A stretch of 50,117 bases of DNA. It comes from Deltaproteobacteria bacterium (GTDB lineage Bacteria; Desulfobacterota; Desulfobacteria; Desulfobacterales; SpSt-501). The notes beneath the pieces are model-generated. The model was given only the letters and a program-made list of their open reading frames with translations, did no database searches and was not told the origin of the DNA. A program made the translations under genes and the position numbers. The stretch lies in NCBI GenBank assembly GCA_016219005.1, contig JACRCN010000051.1, positions 1-50,117 on the forward strand, written 5' to 3'. Positions 42,568 to 50,117 of this stretch are shown in pieces. Positions within the stretch are counted from its first letter, which is position 1; every line of letters begins with the position of its first letter.

Positions 42568-44013
42568 CTATTCGGGCTTGCTGTCAATCCCGGCTAGCCG
42601 TTTTGCAGCCTTTTTTCGAGCTTCTAAATCGCACTCGCGGAAAATGGTCACCCTGTGAGCCTCCGGCGAACCGCCCCCGTGAATATCCGATATGGTGTCG
42701 GCGCTTTCCATGGCCATTTTTTCAATCAGCCGGTACATTTTAATCCGGTCTTCCACCGCGACCTGATCCTTGCCCTTTAAGTATTTCTTGAGCAATGGGC
42801 CGATTTCCGGGTTTTCAATGTCCTTATCCGACGGCAGATCAGCGACATACCCGCCGGAAATGTCCACCATCAGGCGGATGGCTTCCGCCATTTCTTTGCC
42901 TTCATGAATCTTTGAAGCGTTTGCCAGAACCGTGTCGATGAAATAGGCGCCCGAAGGCTGTTTTTTGCCTTCGTAGGATGCCGCCAGACTGCAGCCATAC
43001 AGCGTTTCCGCCCGGTGGACCATGTCAATAATCTTCTGCTTTAAATGGCTGGATTTTTCAGTGCCGCTATAGTCCATCATGGCAAGGGCGGCCCCGGTCA
43101 TGCAGTCGATCTTGCCGGATTTGCATCCGCCGTGGCTTTGCCGATGGTACGAAGAAAATTTGATGACCATCTCGGCGGCGAATTCCACCTCGCCGCACAT
43201 AAAGACCCTCTCCCAGGGAACAAACACGTCGTCGAAAATGACCGTTGGACAATATTTGGAGTAACGGATGTTTCCCACATCACATCCATCGAGCTCCCGC
43301 TTGTCGAGACTCGAACGTCCGACCACATGGATCAGTCCGGGCGAATCCGCCGGGATGGCAAATGCGATCGCGTAGTCTTCATCCCCTTTGCGCAAGGCGC
43401 GAGTGGGCAGCACGATGATTTCATGCGAGGAAAGTGAGCCGGTCTGGTGGGCCTTGGCTCCTCGAACGACGACCCCATCGCTGCGCCTCTGAACCACGTG
43501 AAGATACATATCCTTATCGGCCTGTTCTTGGGGGCCTAGAGAGCGATCGCCTTTGACATCGGTTACGCCGGCGTTGCAGGTGAGATCGTTTTTTTGCACA
43601 TATTTTAAAAATTCCTTGAACCGTTCAAAATAGGATCCCTTGTATTTTTGGTCGATGTCGTAGGTAACGATGGATAGGGCTGAAAGACAGTCAAGACCCG
43701 TGCAGCGTTGATGACACGTACCGACCCATCGCCCCAGCGTGCGATTGATTTTCACCCTCGCCACCAAATCTTCTGTGGAGCCCGGTGGCAAGGTGAATCG
43801 ATTAACCGGTTCATCGACCAACGGACTGTGGGTGACCAACAAGCTTTGATATTCCGGCATTTGGGCTAATTCATAGGTGGCGCCCGTGGATTCGATTCCA
43901 GCCCGCAGTCGCGGGTTGTCGACCACGCTGGTAATTTTTTCACCGAACATATAGGCGGTCGGCTTCATCTGACGCAGGGATTCGATGTATTCTTCTTTCG
44001 TCTTGAGACCCAT
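42568..44013 (-). CDS. 4-hydroxybutyryl-CoA dehydratase-family Fe-S flavoprotein
   Basis: This 481-residue member of the 4-hydroxyphenylacetate 3-hydroxylase/4-hydroxybutyryl-CoA dehydratase superfamily keeps all four iron-sulfur ligands of the dehydratase: Cys100 and Cys104 (TCHQRC), His290 and Cys297 (HRQSHGGC). The spacing is the same as C99, C103, H292, C299 of the clostridial enzyme. This separates it from Fe-S-free flavin monooxygenases. The known enzyme dehydrates 4-hydroxybutyryl-CoA to crotonyl-CoA by a ketyl radical. The HRQSY of that enzyme is HRQSH here, so the substrate may differ. The ATG at 44013 follows AAGGAG. It sits between the 2-oxoacid oxidoreductase and an Fe-S reductase. 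Confidence 0.92.
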   Translation of the reverse strand: MGLKTKEEYIESLRQMKPTAYMFGEKITSVVDNPRLRAGIESTGATYELAQMPEYQSLLVTHSPLVDEPVNRFTLPPGSTEDLVARVKINRTLGRWVGTCHQRCTGLDCLSALSIVTYDIDQKYKGSYFERFKEFLKYVQKNDLTCNAGVTDVKGDRSLGPQEQADKDMYLHVVQRRSDGVVVRGAKAHQTGSLSSHEIIVLPTRALRKGDEDYAIAFAIPADSPGLIHVVGRSSLDKRELDGCDVGNIRYSKYCPTVIFDDVFVPWERVFMCGEVEFAAEMVIKFSSYHRQSHGGCKSGKIDCMTGAALAMMDYSGTEKSSHLKQKIIDMVHRAETLYGCSLAASYEGKKQPSGAYFIDTVLANASKIHEGKEMAEAIRLMVDISGGYVADLPSDKDIENPEIGPLLKKYLKGKDQVAVEDRIKMYRLIEKMAMESADTISDIHGGGSPEAHRVTIFRECDLEARKKAAKRLAGIDSKPE

Positions 44014-44059
44014 GATGGCTGCTCCTTTTTGTCCCCAAATTAACGGCGCCATTCTGAAA

Positions 44060-44599
44060 TCAGGCGCCTTTCACTCTTTCATATCCGAGTCGAAAGGCGT
44101 CCATGTTTTTCTCCGTCTTACCCTTGGGCACCATCTCTTGAATCGCCGCCTCTAACGCTATGCGGCTGACCAGATCGGTGCATTTGCAGAGAGCGCCCAG
44201 CATGACAATGTTGGCCGTAACCGGTTCATTGACCTCGTTTCGGGCGATGGACGTGGCCGGTATCCGGAACACCCCGTTGACGGATTCAGGAATGTTCGAA
44301 ATCATGTCCGTGTCCATGATGAGAATCCCGCCCGGCTTGAGGGATGACGCGAAACGGTCGATCGAATCCTGCGCCTGGGCAACCAGAATGTCCGGGTGGA
44401 TGACTCGTGGATACTCCACCGGTTCATCGGCGATGATGACCCAGGCGGCCGCAAAACCGCCTCTCAGCTCCGAAGAGTAGGCTTGGGTATGTGTGGCAAA
44501 TTTACCGTCATAGGCCACGGCAGCCTTTCCCAGCATCATTCCCGCCAATATGGAACCTTGGCCGCCGAGACCGGCAATGGTTAATTCCGTGCGTGTCAT
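44060..44599 (-). CDS. 2-oxoacid:ferredoxin oxidoreductase gamma subunit
   Basis: This 179-residue gamma domain begins ELTIAGLGGQGSILAGMMLGKAA, the family opening, and contains YSSELRGGFAAAWV. It completes the TPP enzyme with the beta subunit, whose stop codon overlaps its ATG (ATGA). It is part of the four-gene set delta-alpha-beta-gamma in KorDABC order. Together they oxidatively decarboxylate a 2-oxoacid to an acyl-CoA and reduce ferredoxin in the cytoplasm. Confidence 0.93.
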   Translation of the reverse strand: MTRTELTIAGLGGQGSILAGMMLGKAAVAYDGKFATHTQAYSSELRGGFAAAWVIIADEPVEYPRVIHPDILVAQAQDSIDRFASSLKPGGILIMDTDMISNIPESVNGVFRIPATSIARNEVNEPVTANIVMLGALCKCTDLVSRIALEAAIQEMVPKGKTEKNMDAFRLGYERVKGA

Positions 44600-45429
44600 T
44601 GCCGCCCCTCCCTCATGCTATGAATGAGCCGAGTCCATTCGCTGGACAGCTCCGGCTTTTCGATGTCCACGAATTCTCCAACCACGATTTTGCCAAGCAA
44701 TTCCGCCGGATCCATTTTTCTGGCTTTTTCAATCCGCACACTATTGCTCTTGAAATGCTTCAATATCTCCACGGCTCCCCCCAGTTTGCTCGCCCGGCCG
44801 AATTGCACCGGGCACTGCGTTACCACCTCGATCAGGGCAAACCCTTTCTTGGTGAGCCCCTTTTTAATGGCCTTGGTCAACTGGCGCGGATGGTGAGTCG
44901 TCCAGCGTGCCACATAAGCGGCTCCAGCGGATACGATCATGGGCGCGATGTCGAAGCTGTGTTCCAGGCTGCCATAGGGGCTGGTGACAGTTGAGATGCC
45001 TCGTGGGGTTGTCGGTGCCGTTTGGCCGCCGGTCATTCCGTAGATCCCATTGTTCATCAATACTACCGTCAATCCAATGTTGCGGCGTGCCGCATGGATG
45101 AGATGGTTGCCGCCGATCGCCGTAAGGTCGCCATCGCCGCTGACGACCATCACATGTTTTTCAGGTAGCCCCAGTTTGACCCCTGTAGCGAAGGCAACCG
45201 GCCGGCCGTGCGTCGTGTGCAAGGTATCAGCCGCAAAAAACGGACTCGGGATCCACGCCGAACATCCGATGCCTGAAACAAAAACAAAATCGTCCATCCT
45301 AAGATCTAATTCTTCGATGGCGCGCAATATAGCTTGGGTGGCTATTCCGTTCCCGCATCCCGGACAGGTGGTTGTGCGAGTAACATGGGGGCGAGCGTAT
45401 TTCCGCAACGGATGAACGGTTGCATTCAT
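44596..45429 (-). CDS. 2-oxoacid:ferredoxin oxidoreductase beta subunit (TPP-binding)
   Basis: This 277-residue subunit binds thiamine pyrophosphate: TTTCPGCGNGIATQAILRA, SGIGCSAWIP, and the GDGD-LTAIGGNH-to-MNNGIYGMTGGQTAP stretch. The cysteines near the start ligate an iron-sulfur cluster in this family. The length and NGIYGMTGGQ wording fit the 2-oxoglutarate/branched 2-oxoacid group (KorB), but the exact 2-oxoacid cannot be assigned. It overlaps both neighbours by four bases. Confidence 0.94.
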   Translation of the reverse strand: MNATVHPLRKYARPHVTRTTTCPGCGNGIATQAILRAIEELDLRMDDFVFVSGIGCSAWIPSPFFAADTLHTTHGRPVAFATGVKLGLPEKHVMVVSGDGDLTAIGGNHLIHAARRNIGLTVVLMNNGIYGMTGGQTAPTTPRGISTVTSPYGSLEHSFDIAPMIVSAGAAYVARWTTHHPRQLTKAIKKGLTKKGFALIEVVTQCPVQFGRASKLGGAVEILKHFKSNSVRIEKARKMDPAELLGKIVVGEFVDIEKPELSSEWTRLIHSMREGRQ

Positions 45430-46580
45430 GCGAGCATCTCCTTGACTTTCTCAAGTATGGCATTCGGGTCGTGAATTTGCCCGAGAAACTGGGGGCCAAG
45501 GAATTCCACCCGGCTGGCATGGGCCGCTTCAGCCCTGATATAAGGATAGAGCTGGCCGGAATTGTTTTCGAGGACCAACAGGTTATTTACCCGTGAAGCT
45601 GCCTTGCGAATGGCCTCTTCGGGGAACGGCCAACATGTGATCAGTCGAAGCGTCCCGACTCTCAAGCCCTGGTTTCTGGCAAGCCGGGCCGCTGCGCGGG
45701 CTGAACGGGATACGGTGCCGTAGGTTACCAAAACGAGATCGGCATTGACGTAATCTTCACGGACTTCAACAATTTGATCTCGATGCGTTAGAATTTTTTG
45801 GATCGGGTTCATCACATACCGGTGCATGACGGCGGGCTCCGTCAGGTTCCGCATACCATGCTCATCATGACACGAGCTGGTCACGTGCGCCTGCAAGCCT
45901 TTGCCAAACACCGGCATCGGGGCGACGCCAATATCCAGGAAATCCTGGCGCTTCATAGGATCCGCAACAGTGGGCACGCGCCGTTCGACCAGATCGATTT
46001 GGTCAGCCGGCGGGATTATGATCTGCTCCCGCATGTGCCCGATAAATCCATCGGCCATCAGGAAAACGGGAACTCGATAGGTTTCGGCGATGTTGAAGGC
46101 GCGGATGGTCAGATCAAACATTTCTTGCGGACTCTCGGGACACAAGGCAATGATCTGGTAGTCGCCATGGGATCCTCTTGCGACCTGCACGATATCGCCG
46201 GCCATTCCAATAGAAGGCACACCCGTTGAAGGCCCTAAGCGCTGGACGTCGATGATGACGATGGGGGTTTCCGTTGAAACGGCAAATCCGATGTTTTCCT
46301 GCATCAGGCTGATTCCCGGCCCCGAGGTTACCGTGAGCGCCCTGCATCCCGCCCAGGAAGCCCCGATGACGGAACATATAGCGGCAATTTCATCTTCGGT
46401 TTGCAGAAAGATGCCGCCGACCTGTGGCAGGCGCTTGGCCATATAATTGGCAACCTCACTGGCAGGCGTAATCGGATAGCCGGCGACGAAGTTGCAGCCG
46501 GCCGCAATCGCCCCTTCCGCGCAGGCCCAGTTGCCCATATCAAAATGAGTCCCAGCCAAAGCGGTCCGAGCTTTAATCAT
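45426..46580 (-). CDS. 2-oxoacid:ferredoxin oxidoreductase alpha subunit
   Basis: This 384-residue subunit has GNWACAEGAIAAGCNFVAGYPITPASEVANYMAKRL, then LQTEDEIAAICSVIGASWAG, TSGPGISLMQENIGFAV and QRLGPSTGVPS. These place it in the KorA group of pyrimidine-domain subunits. The ATG at 46580 follows GGGAAG; longer in-frame starts overlap the delta gene more deeply. It overlaps the delta gene by eight bases and the beta gene by four. Confidence 0.94.
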   Translation of the reverse strand: MIKARTALAGTHFDMGNWACAEGAIAAGCNFVAGYPITPASEVANYMAKRLPQVGGIFLQTEDEIAAICSVIGASWAGCRALTVTSGPGISLMQENIGFAVSTETPIVIIDVQRLGPSTGVPSIGMAGDIVQVARGSHGDYQIIALCPESPQEMFDLTIRAFNIAETYRVPVFLMADGFIGHMREQIIIPPADQIDLVERRVPTVADPMKRQDFLDIGVAPMPVFGKGLQAHVTSSCHDEHGMRNLTEPAVMHRYVMNPIQKILTHRDQIVEVREDYVNADLVLVTYGTVSRSARAAARLARNQGLRVGTLRLITCWPFPEEAIRKAASRVNNLLVLENNSGQLYPYIRAEAAHASRVEFLGPQFLGQIHDPNAILEKVKEMLA

Positions 46581-46827
46581 CGCTTCCCTCCCCTGCCGGA
46601 GGGCCATCCTGCGCATCTTTATGGACCACGATTGCCATGTCCGGGCAGTAGATCATGCAGTTTTCACAGGCGGTGCACGATGCCTCATCGGTCATTTCGG
46701 GAGGGATGTACCCTGCGGAATTCATTTCCTTTGAATCACGGTACAGATCTTTAGGGCAGACATACTTGCAAATCCCGCATTGATCGACACCCTTGCAGTT
46801 CTGGCTCAAGACGTCAACTTTGGACAT
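46573..46827 (-). CDS. 2-oxoacid:ferredoxin oxidoreductase delta subunit (2x[4Fe-4S])
   Basis: This 84-residue ferredoxin-like subunit has two 4Fe-4S motifs: C11, C17, C20, C24 followed by Pro, and C51, C54, C57, C61 followed by Pro. The first motif has five rather than two residues between its first two cysteines, as in KorD proteins. It passes electrons from the TPP and Fe-S core to free ferredoxin. It is the first gene of the four-subunit set, 24 bp after the hydroxyacid dehydrogenase gene. Confidence 0.93.
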   Translation of the reverse strand: MSKVDVLSQNCKGVDQCGICKYVCPKDLYRDSKEMNSAGYIPPEMTDEASCTACENCMIYCPDMAIVVHKDAQDGPPAGEGSDD

Positions 46828-46851
46828 ATACCTCTCCTCAGCGCGACGGGT

Positions 46852-47802
46852 TCAAACAACCGGATATTCCGGTTTTTGGCCCCTCAAGACAGCTAGCACA
46901 TCTTTGGCTACCATGCTCATTCGGATCATGCCTTCTTCGGTGTGAGCAGACATGTGCGGTGTGCCCACAAAGTTGTCCAGTCCGAGAAGGGGGTTGTTTG
47001 GCGACACCGGCTCGGTTTCAAAGACATCTGACCCGGCTCCTGCAATCCGGCCGTTTTTCAGTGCATCGACAACATCAGATTCCTTCCACACCGGTCCACG
47101 CGCCATGTTGATCAGGAATGCGGTGGGTTTCATCCGTTTCAACAATTCTGAATCAATGAGATGCGTCGTGGTGGAAATCAAGGGGAGATTGATGGAGATG
47201 AAATCGGCATGGGCGAAGATGTTCTCAGGATTTGCGCGAATTGCCCCTATTTTGCTTTCAACCTCCGGGTAGTTCACAACATCGTGATAAAGAATTTTCA
47301 TTTGAAAACCAAAGTGGCAAATGTTGGCGGTTTGCTGCCCGATTCTGCCAAACCCCATGACGCCCAATGTTTTACCATGCAGTTCGGCTCCTATCAGTTC
47401 GTATCGGGCCTTCCAATTTCCTGCTCTCAATGAAAGGTCTGCCAGCCGGACCTTCTTGGCCAGCATCAACGCCAGAGCGACGAAATGTTCCGCAACACTC
47501 TCGCTGTTTGCGGTGGGAGTATAAACCACTCGGATGCCCTTCTCGCGGGCAGCTTCAAGATCGATGGCATCTAATCCGACGCCGTGCCGGCCGATCACTC
47601 TCAGGCGCGCAGCGGCTTGGATTGTTTTACGAGTTACGGCTCCGTTCGCCCGGATCACTATGGCGTCTACATCTGCGGCCTGGAGGGCGAGCTGGTTTTC
47701 CTCAAGGGAATGCGCGTAAATCAAATCGCATGATTCCGCCAGTAAGGATGTGCCTTTTGCATGCATAGGTTCGTACATTAGGATTTTGTGTCTTGATCTC
47801 AT
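46852..47802 (-). CDS. D-2-hydroxyacid dehydrogenase (3-phosphoglycerate dehydrogenase-like)
   Basis: This 316-residue NAD-dependent dehydrogenase has the cofactor loop GVMGFGRIGQQTANI. The D-2-hydroxyacid dehydrogenase catalytic set includes INMARGPVWKESDVVDAL with the arginine, GAGSDVFETEP with the glutamate and TPHMSAH with the histidine. The ACT domain of some SerA proteins is absent. It would interconvert a 2-hydroxyacid and 2-oxoacid, feeding the 2-oxoacid oxidoreductase encoded immediately downstream. It is the first gene of the 22-kb cluster, preceded by a palindrome-bearing gap. Confidence 0.92.
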   Translation of the reverse strand: MRSRHKILMYEPMHAKGTSLLAESCDLIYAHSLEENQLALQAADVDAIVIRANGAVTRKTIQAAARLRVIGRHGVGLDAIDLEAAREKGIRVVYTPTANSESVAEHFVALALMLAKKVRLADLSLRAGNWKARYELIGAELHGKTLGVMGFGRIGQQTANICHFGFQMKILYHDVVNYPEVESKIGAIRANPENIFAHADFISINLPLISTTTHLIDSELLKRMKPTAFLINMARGPVWKESDVVDALKNGRIAGAGSDVFETEPVSPNNPLLGLDNFVGTPHMSAHTEEGMIRMSMVAKDVLAVLRGQKPEYPVV

Positions 47803-48351
47803 GCGGGGAAGCCCTCATTCCGATTAAGTTGCCAAAGTTGCAATCTTAATGATAAACATATTGTTAACAATTTAGCCAAACACAAACCGAAATGTCAAGC
47901 ACTATTTCTTGAATCAAACGGGAAAATTCTACCCGCCCCGCAGGTTGATCATTGAAGCAGGATTTTGAGAAGACGCGGCGCGACCTCAACTATGCCAAGG
48001 ACATGATCATGGTTTCTTTGGCTGGGGTCGAAAGGTCCATAGCCGCCTGGAGCGACGGTGAAGGACCGGGCGTTTGGTCTCGGACCTGCTGCCCGAGCAG
48101 ACAGGCGCTGACTCCCTTTCGGATACGTTCTTCCATGATTGGACGCCTGTTCAACTAGGCACGTGTCAGGAAAAAGTCTCGCCGCAGAGACGAAAACGAA
48201 CTTTGTCACCTCTGCTCAAAGATCTGGCTGAAGCCCACCTGGCCCCGCGATGACACGCCAACAGCGTTGCTGGCGTTCCGGCGCGCCGCTTGCGAAAAGA
48301 TCATCCGCTCTGCGATTGCTGCGCCTCAGCGGTAAGCCGATTCTGATACCA
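47803..48351. other. Gene-poor stretch upstream of the catabolic cluster
   Basis: About 550 bp. It holds the presumed promoter of the minus-strand cluster and a 12-bp palindrome. A plus-strand open frame of 68 codons at 47952-48158 has a plausible start (KQDFEKTRRDLNYAKDMIMV) but no ribosome site and no recognisable domain, so I do not call it. Near 48190 is a CCGCAGAGACG scrap like the CTCTGCGG motif seen elsewhere. No RNA gene is visible. Confidence 0.4.
47861..47872. promoter_or_regulatory. Palindrome ATTGTTAACAAT upstream of the cluster
   Basis: A perfect 12-bp palindrome lies about 60 bp upstream of the first gene of the minus-strand cluster, inside an AT-rich patch. FCD-type GntR proteins often bind short T-N-G-T/A-C-N-A palindromes, so this could be the operator of the GntR regulator at the other end. 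Proof is lacking. Confidence 0.4.
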
Positions 48352-48729
48352 TCAGGATTGACCGCCGCCGATCAGCGGCAGATCCTTGTCCAGCTTAAAA
48401 TAAACCAGAAACCTGGGCTCTTCGCCGTCGTCGGTGTATTTGCGGCGCTTGATCTTCTCGATCAGCTCCCGGTTCTGCTCCTCGCGCACTTTGGTCATGA
48501 AGAGCCGCTTGCCGTTATACCCGACGCCATTTTCGATGAACATGAAGGTGGCATGGGGGTTGGACTGGATGTTATGGTGGGTCAGTCGGTCCCGCATGAT
48601 GAAAGCCAGGGTCCCGTCCTCCATGAAGTGCGGCCGCGAGTAGACCGCCGCGTCCACGTGCCCTTTGCTGTCGGCGGTCGCTAGTATCCCTACGCCTTTC
48701 GCGCTTTCGAAATACTCCTTGAGCTCCAT
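48352..48729 (-). CDS. Pyridoxamine 5'-phosphate oxidase-fold flavin-binding protein
   Basis: This 125-residue split-barrel protein has GVGILATADSKGHVDAAVYSRPHF and DGTLAFIMRDRLTHHNIQSNPHATFMF, the pattern of small PNPOx-like FMN or F420-binding proteins. It likely has a redox or general stress-related role. The ATG at 48729 is preceded by AAGGAGG; an in-frame upstream start is rejected. It stands alone between gene-poor stretches. Confidence 0.9.
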   Translation of the reverse strand: MELKEYFESAKGVGILATADSKGHVDAAVYSRPHFMEDGTLAFIMRDRLTHHNIQSNPHATFMFIENGVGYNGKRLFMTKVREEQNRELIEKIKRRKYTDDGEEPRFLVYFKLDKDLPLIGGGQS

Positions 48730-48988
48730 TGTCGCCTCCTTGCATAAATGATTGCGACCACGCCGCTGAAAGCCGGCCAATCGAGTTCGTCCGGCGCAAA
48801 CCTTGCCAGGCGAAATCTTAATCGTCCTGTAACCTAGGCAGTTTCGATCAGGCCGTCAATGGGGAGGGGGGGTTGAGTGGTCGGACGAGTAAAGAATGGA
48901 CGGCAAGGCCGCCATCGGGTGTCAGACGGGGCCGTGCAACCACTTCGATGCAATTCCGGTGCTGCTGCGGTAGGTGGACAGGAAAACC

Positions 48989-50117
48989 CTACGGCGAGCA
49001 TCGTGATACACGCCCGCAGGCGGCGATTGCAGCGAGCGCCCCCAGGCTCAACTGACCCAACCGGCTCCATGGGCTGGCGACTGGCCATGAGGAAGCAATG
49101 AAGCCTCCACCCCTGGTGCTGGTGCCGCTTCCGCTGCTGCCGGCTATCTCGTCATCCGCTTCTGCGACACCGGCCGGGTCGACGATGACGCCGTTGGCAA
49201 CCCCGTCGGCATCGCCCGGTCCGCCGTCAGTCAGGGTAAGGGTGACCGACCTGCGATCACCGGCGAATTTGGCATAGGCTGAAAAGTCGTACCACCGATC
49301 GGCAATCGGGTCATATTTGTACCATTTGCTGAAATACGACGCAGCTTGAGAGAAATACAGTTTGACGACCGCCCGATCGCCGGGTTTGGCTACGGCGATC
49401 TTAAAGTTGATCAGCGCGAAGGGCATGCTCCTGGGCTTGCCGTAAGCATACGAGTCCAGCTGGCGGGCGTCTTCCGATTCGATCGATTCCACTCCGATGC
49501 ATGTGGGACAACCCTTGATGCTGACGCCGATTTTGACGTTGGTACCCTCCATCTTGACCGACTTGATATATCGGGGCTGCTTATTATCCTTCACCCCGTC
49601 TCTATCCAGGTCCACGGTCGATGAGACTTCCTGGACATCGGGTATGCCGTTGGCGTTCAGGTCGGCGCTGGTCTCCTCGGTGGTGAAGTACTCGTAGGCA
49701 GACCACTCGGAAATTTTGCCCATGGAGTCGGTGAACTGCGCCCGCCAGGAGTATTCGGTGCCCTCCTCGAGCACCAGCTTGGGAACCGTGAGACGGGTCA
49801 GCGCCGTAGTGCTCTGAACATCGAGAACGCACACGTCGTCATCATCGCGGAACACCTGCCAGCGGGTCTTGGCGTGGGTGCCGCCGGCCACCGGGTCGTG
49901 GAAGGCGCCGGTCTGAAGCACGGGCATCCGGCTCACGGCTTCACCGTTCACCGGGGCGATCAGCACCGGCGCATCGGGTGGGTCGTTAGCCTGAGCCGCG
50001 CCTGAATCGGCGTTATCGCCGATGCCGTTGCCGTTGCTGTCCTGCCACTCGGTCGCGTCGTTGGGGAAGGCATCCTGGCTGTCGGGCACCCCGTCGCCGT
50101 CCGAATCCGTGACCACC
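48989..50117 (-). CDS. Choice-of-anchor U domain protein with calcium-type repeats (partial)
   Basis: Only the last 375 residues or so are in the window; the gene continues beyond the right edge. The visible order is thrombospondin type 3-like Asp-rich repeats (DSDGDGVPDSQDAFPND, DSNGNGIGDN), then a fibronectin-like module (PDAPVLIAPVNGE to GKISEWSAYEYF), another Asp-rich segment (DLNANGIPD, DLDRDGVKDN), then a choice-of-anchor U domain with KLYFSQAASYFSKWYKYDP and TLTLTDGGPGDADGVANGVI. The C-terminus has a glycine-rich stretch, a hydrophobic run LSLGALAAIAA and basic residues, like a surface-sorting tail. It is probably secreted or cell-surface. Confidence 0.85.
   Translation of the reverse strand, partial: VVTDSDGDGVPDSQDAFPNDATEWQDSNGNGIGDNADSGAAQANDPPDAPVLIAPVNGEAVSRMPVLQTGAFHDPVAGGTHAKTRWQVFRDDDDVCVLDVQSTTALTRLTVPKLVLEEGTEYSWRAQFTDSMGKISEWSAYEYFTTEETSADLNANGIPDVQEVSSTVDLDRDGVKDNKQPRYIKSVKMEGTNVKIGVSIKGCPTCIGVESIESEDARQLDSYAYGKPRSMPFALINFKIAVAKPGDRAVVKLYFSQAASYFSKWYKYDPIADRWYDFSAYAKFAGDRRSVTLTLTDGGPGDADGVANGVIVDPAGVAEADDEIAGSSGSGTSTRGGGFIASSWPVASPWSRLGQLSLGALAAIAACGRVSRCSP

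Noticed and set aside
42568-44013. 4-hydroxyphenylacetate 3-monooxygenase function
   Set aside because: All four [4Fe-4S] ligands of the dehydratase branch are present and no flavin reductase partner is adjacent.
47952-48158. 68-codon plus-strand open frame
   Set aside because: No ribosome-binding site, no domain, and no support beyond being open.

Overview
The window reads as a chromosomal piece of an anaerobic, probably sulfate-reducing or syntrophic Desulfobacterota-like bacterium. This placement is inferred from gene content: a four-subunit ferredoxin-linked 2-oxoacid oxidoreductase, Fe-S flavin 'old yellow enzyme' reductases, a 4-hydroxybutyryl-CoA dehydratase relative, two TRAP transporters, an octahaem cytochrome c and a two-subunit glycine decarboxylase. 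No rRNA, tRNA, CRISPR array, complete insertion sequence or prophage was seen.

Left part (1-25300, GC-rich). An MFS transporter lies between two short direct repeats. A complete branched-chain amino-acid ABC importer (livF, livG, livM, livH and its binding protein) runs on the minus strand. Divergent from it are an Lrp/AsnC regulator and a tight plus-strand run gcvH-gcvPA-gcvPB-lipB-lipA-alr, followed after a gap by a double-ACT serB: glycine cleavage, lipoate synthesis and attachment, and alanine/serine metabolism. Next on the minus strand are an ABC-2 type exporter pair and an AttEFGH-like set (LolD-like ATPase, large FtsX-type permease, AttH/CrtC lipocalin-like protein). These are followed by an HD-domain phosphohydrolase, a decayed class II photolyase fragment and an octahaem (HAO-family) cytochrome.

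Right part (25576-47802, visibly more AT-rich). Eighteen genes in about 22 kb all lie on the minus strand with short gaps or overlaps. In transcription order they are: a D-2-hydroxyacid dehydrogenase-like protein; a four-subunit 2-oxoacid:ferredoxin oxidoreductase (delta, alpha, beta, gamma); a 4-hydroxybutyryl-CoA dehydratase-like Fe-S flavoprotein; an Fe-S old yellow enzyme; a TRAP transporter (P, Q, M); a cupin; an unrecognised 287-residue protein with a duplicated histidine motif; a LarA-like protein; a PRISE-type enone reductase; a second TRAP transporter (P, Q, M); a second Fe-S old yellow enzyme; a metallo-beta-lactamase-fold hydrolase; a maleate-isomerase-like protein; an Asp/Glu-racemase-like protein; and a GntR/FCD regulator. 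I infer a catabolic island that imports an unknown organic acid, racemises or oxidises a 2-hydroxyacid, decarboxylates it to an acyl-CoA with ferredoxin reduction, and dehydrates or reduces the products. The substrate is not readable from sequence and no CoA ligase or CoA transferase is present. This island is the best candidate for an undescribed system.

Right edge (47803-50117): a gene-poor stretch with a 12-bp palindrome, a small flavin-binding pyridoxamine-oxidase-fold protein, and the C-terminal part of a secreted calcium-repeat/choice-of-anchor-U protein that continues beyond the window.

Non-coding structure is unusually informative. Perfect or near-perfect hairpins sit between the binding-protein gene and the permease gene in all three importer operons. 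A 117-nt dispersed repeat begins exactly at the stop codons of two different genes. A REP-like palindrome, a 16-bp-arm inverted repeat and several dyads also occur in gaps.
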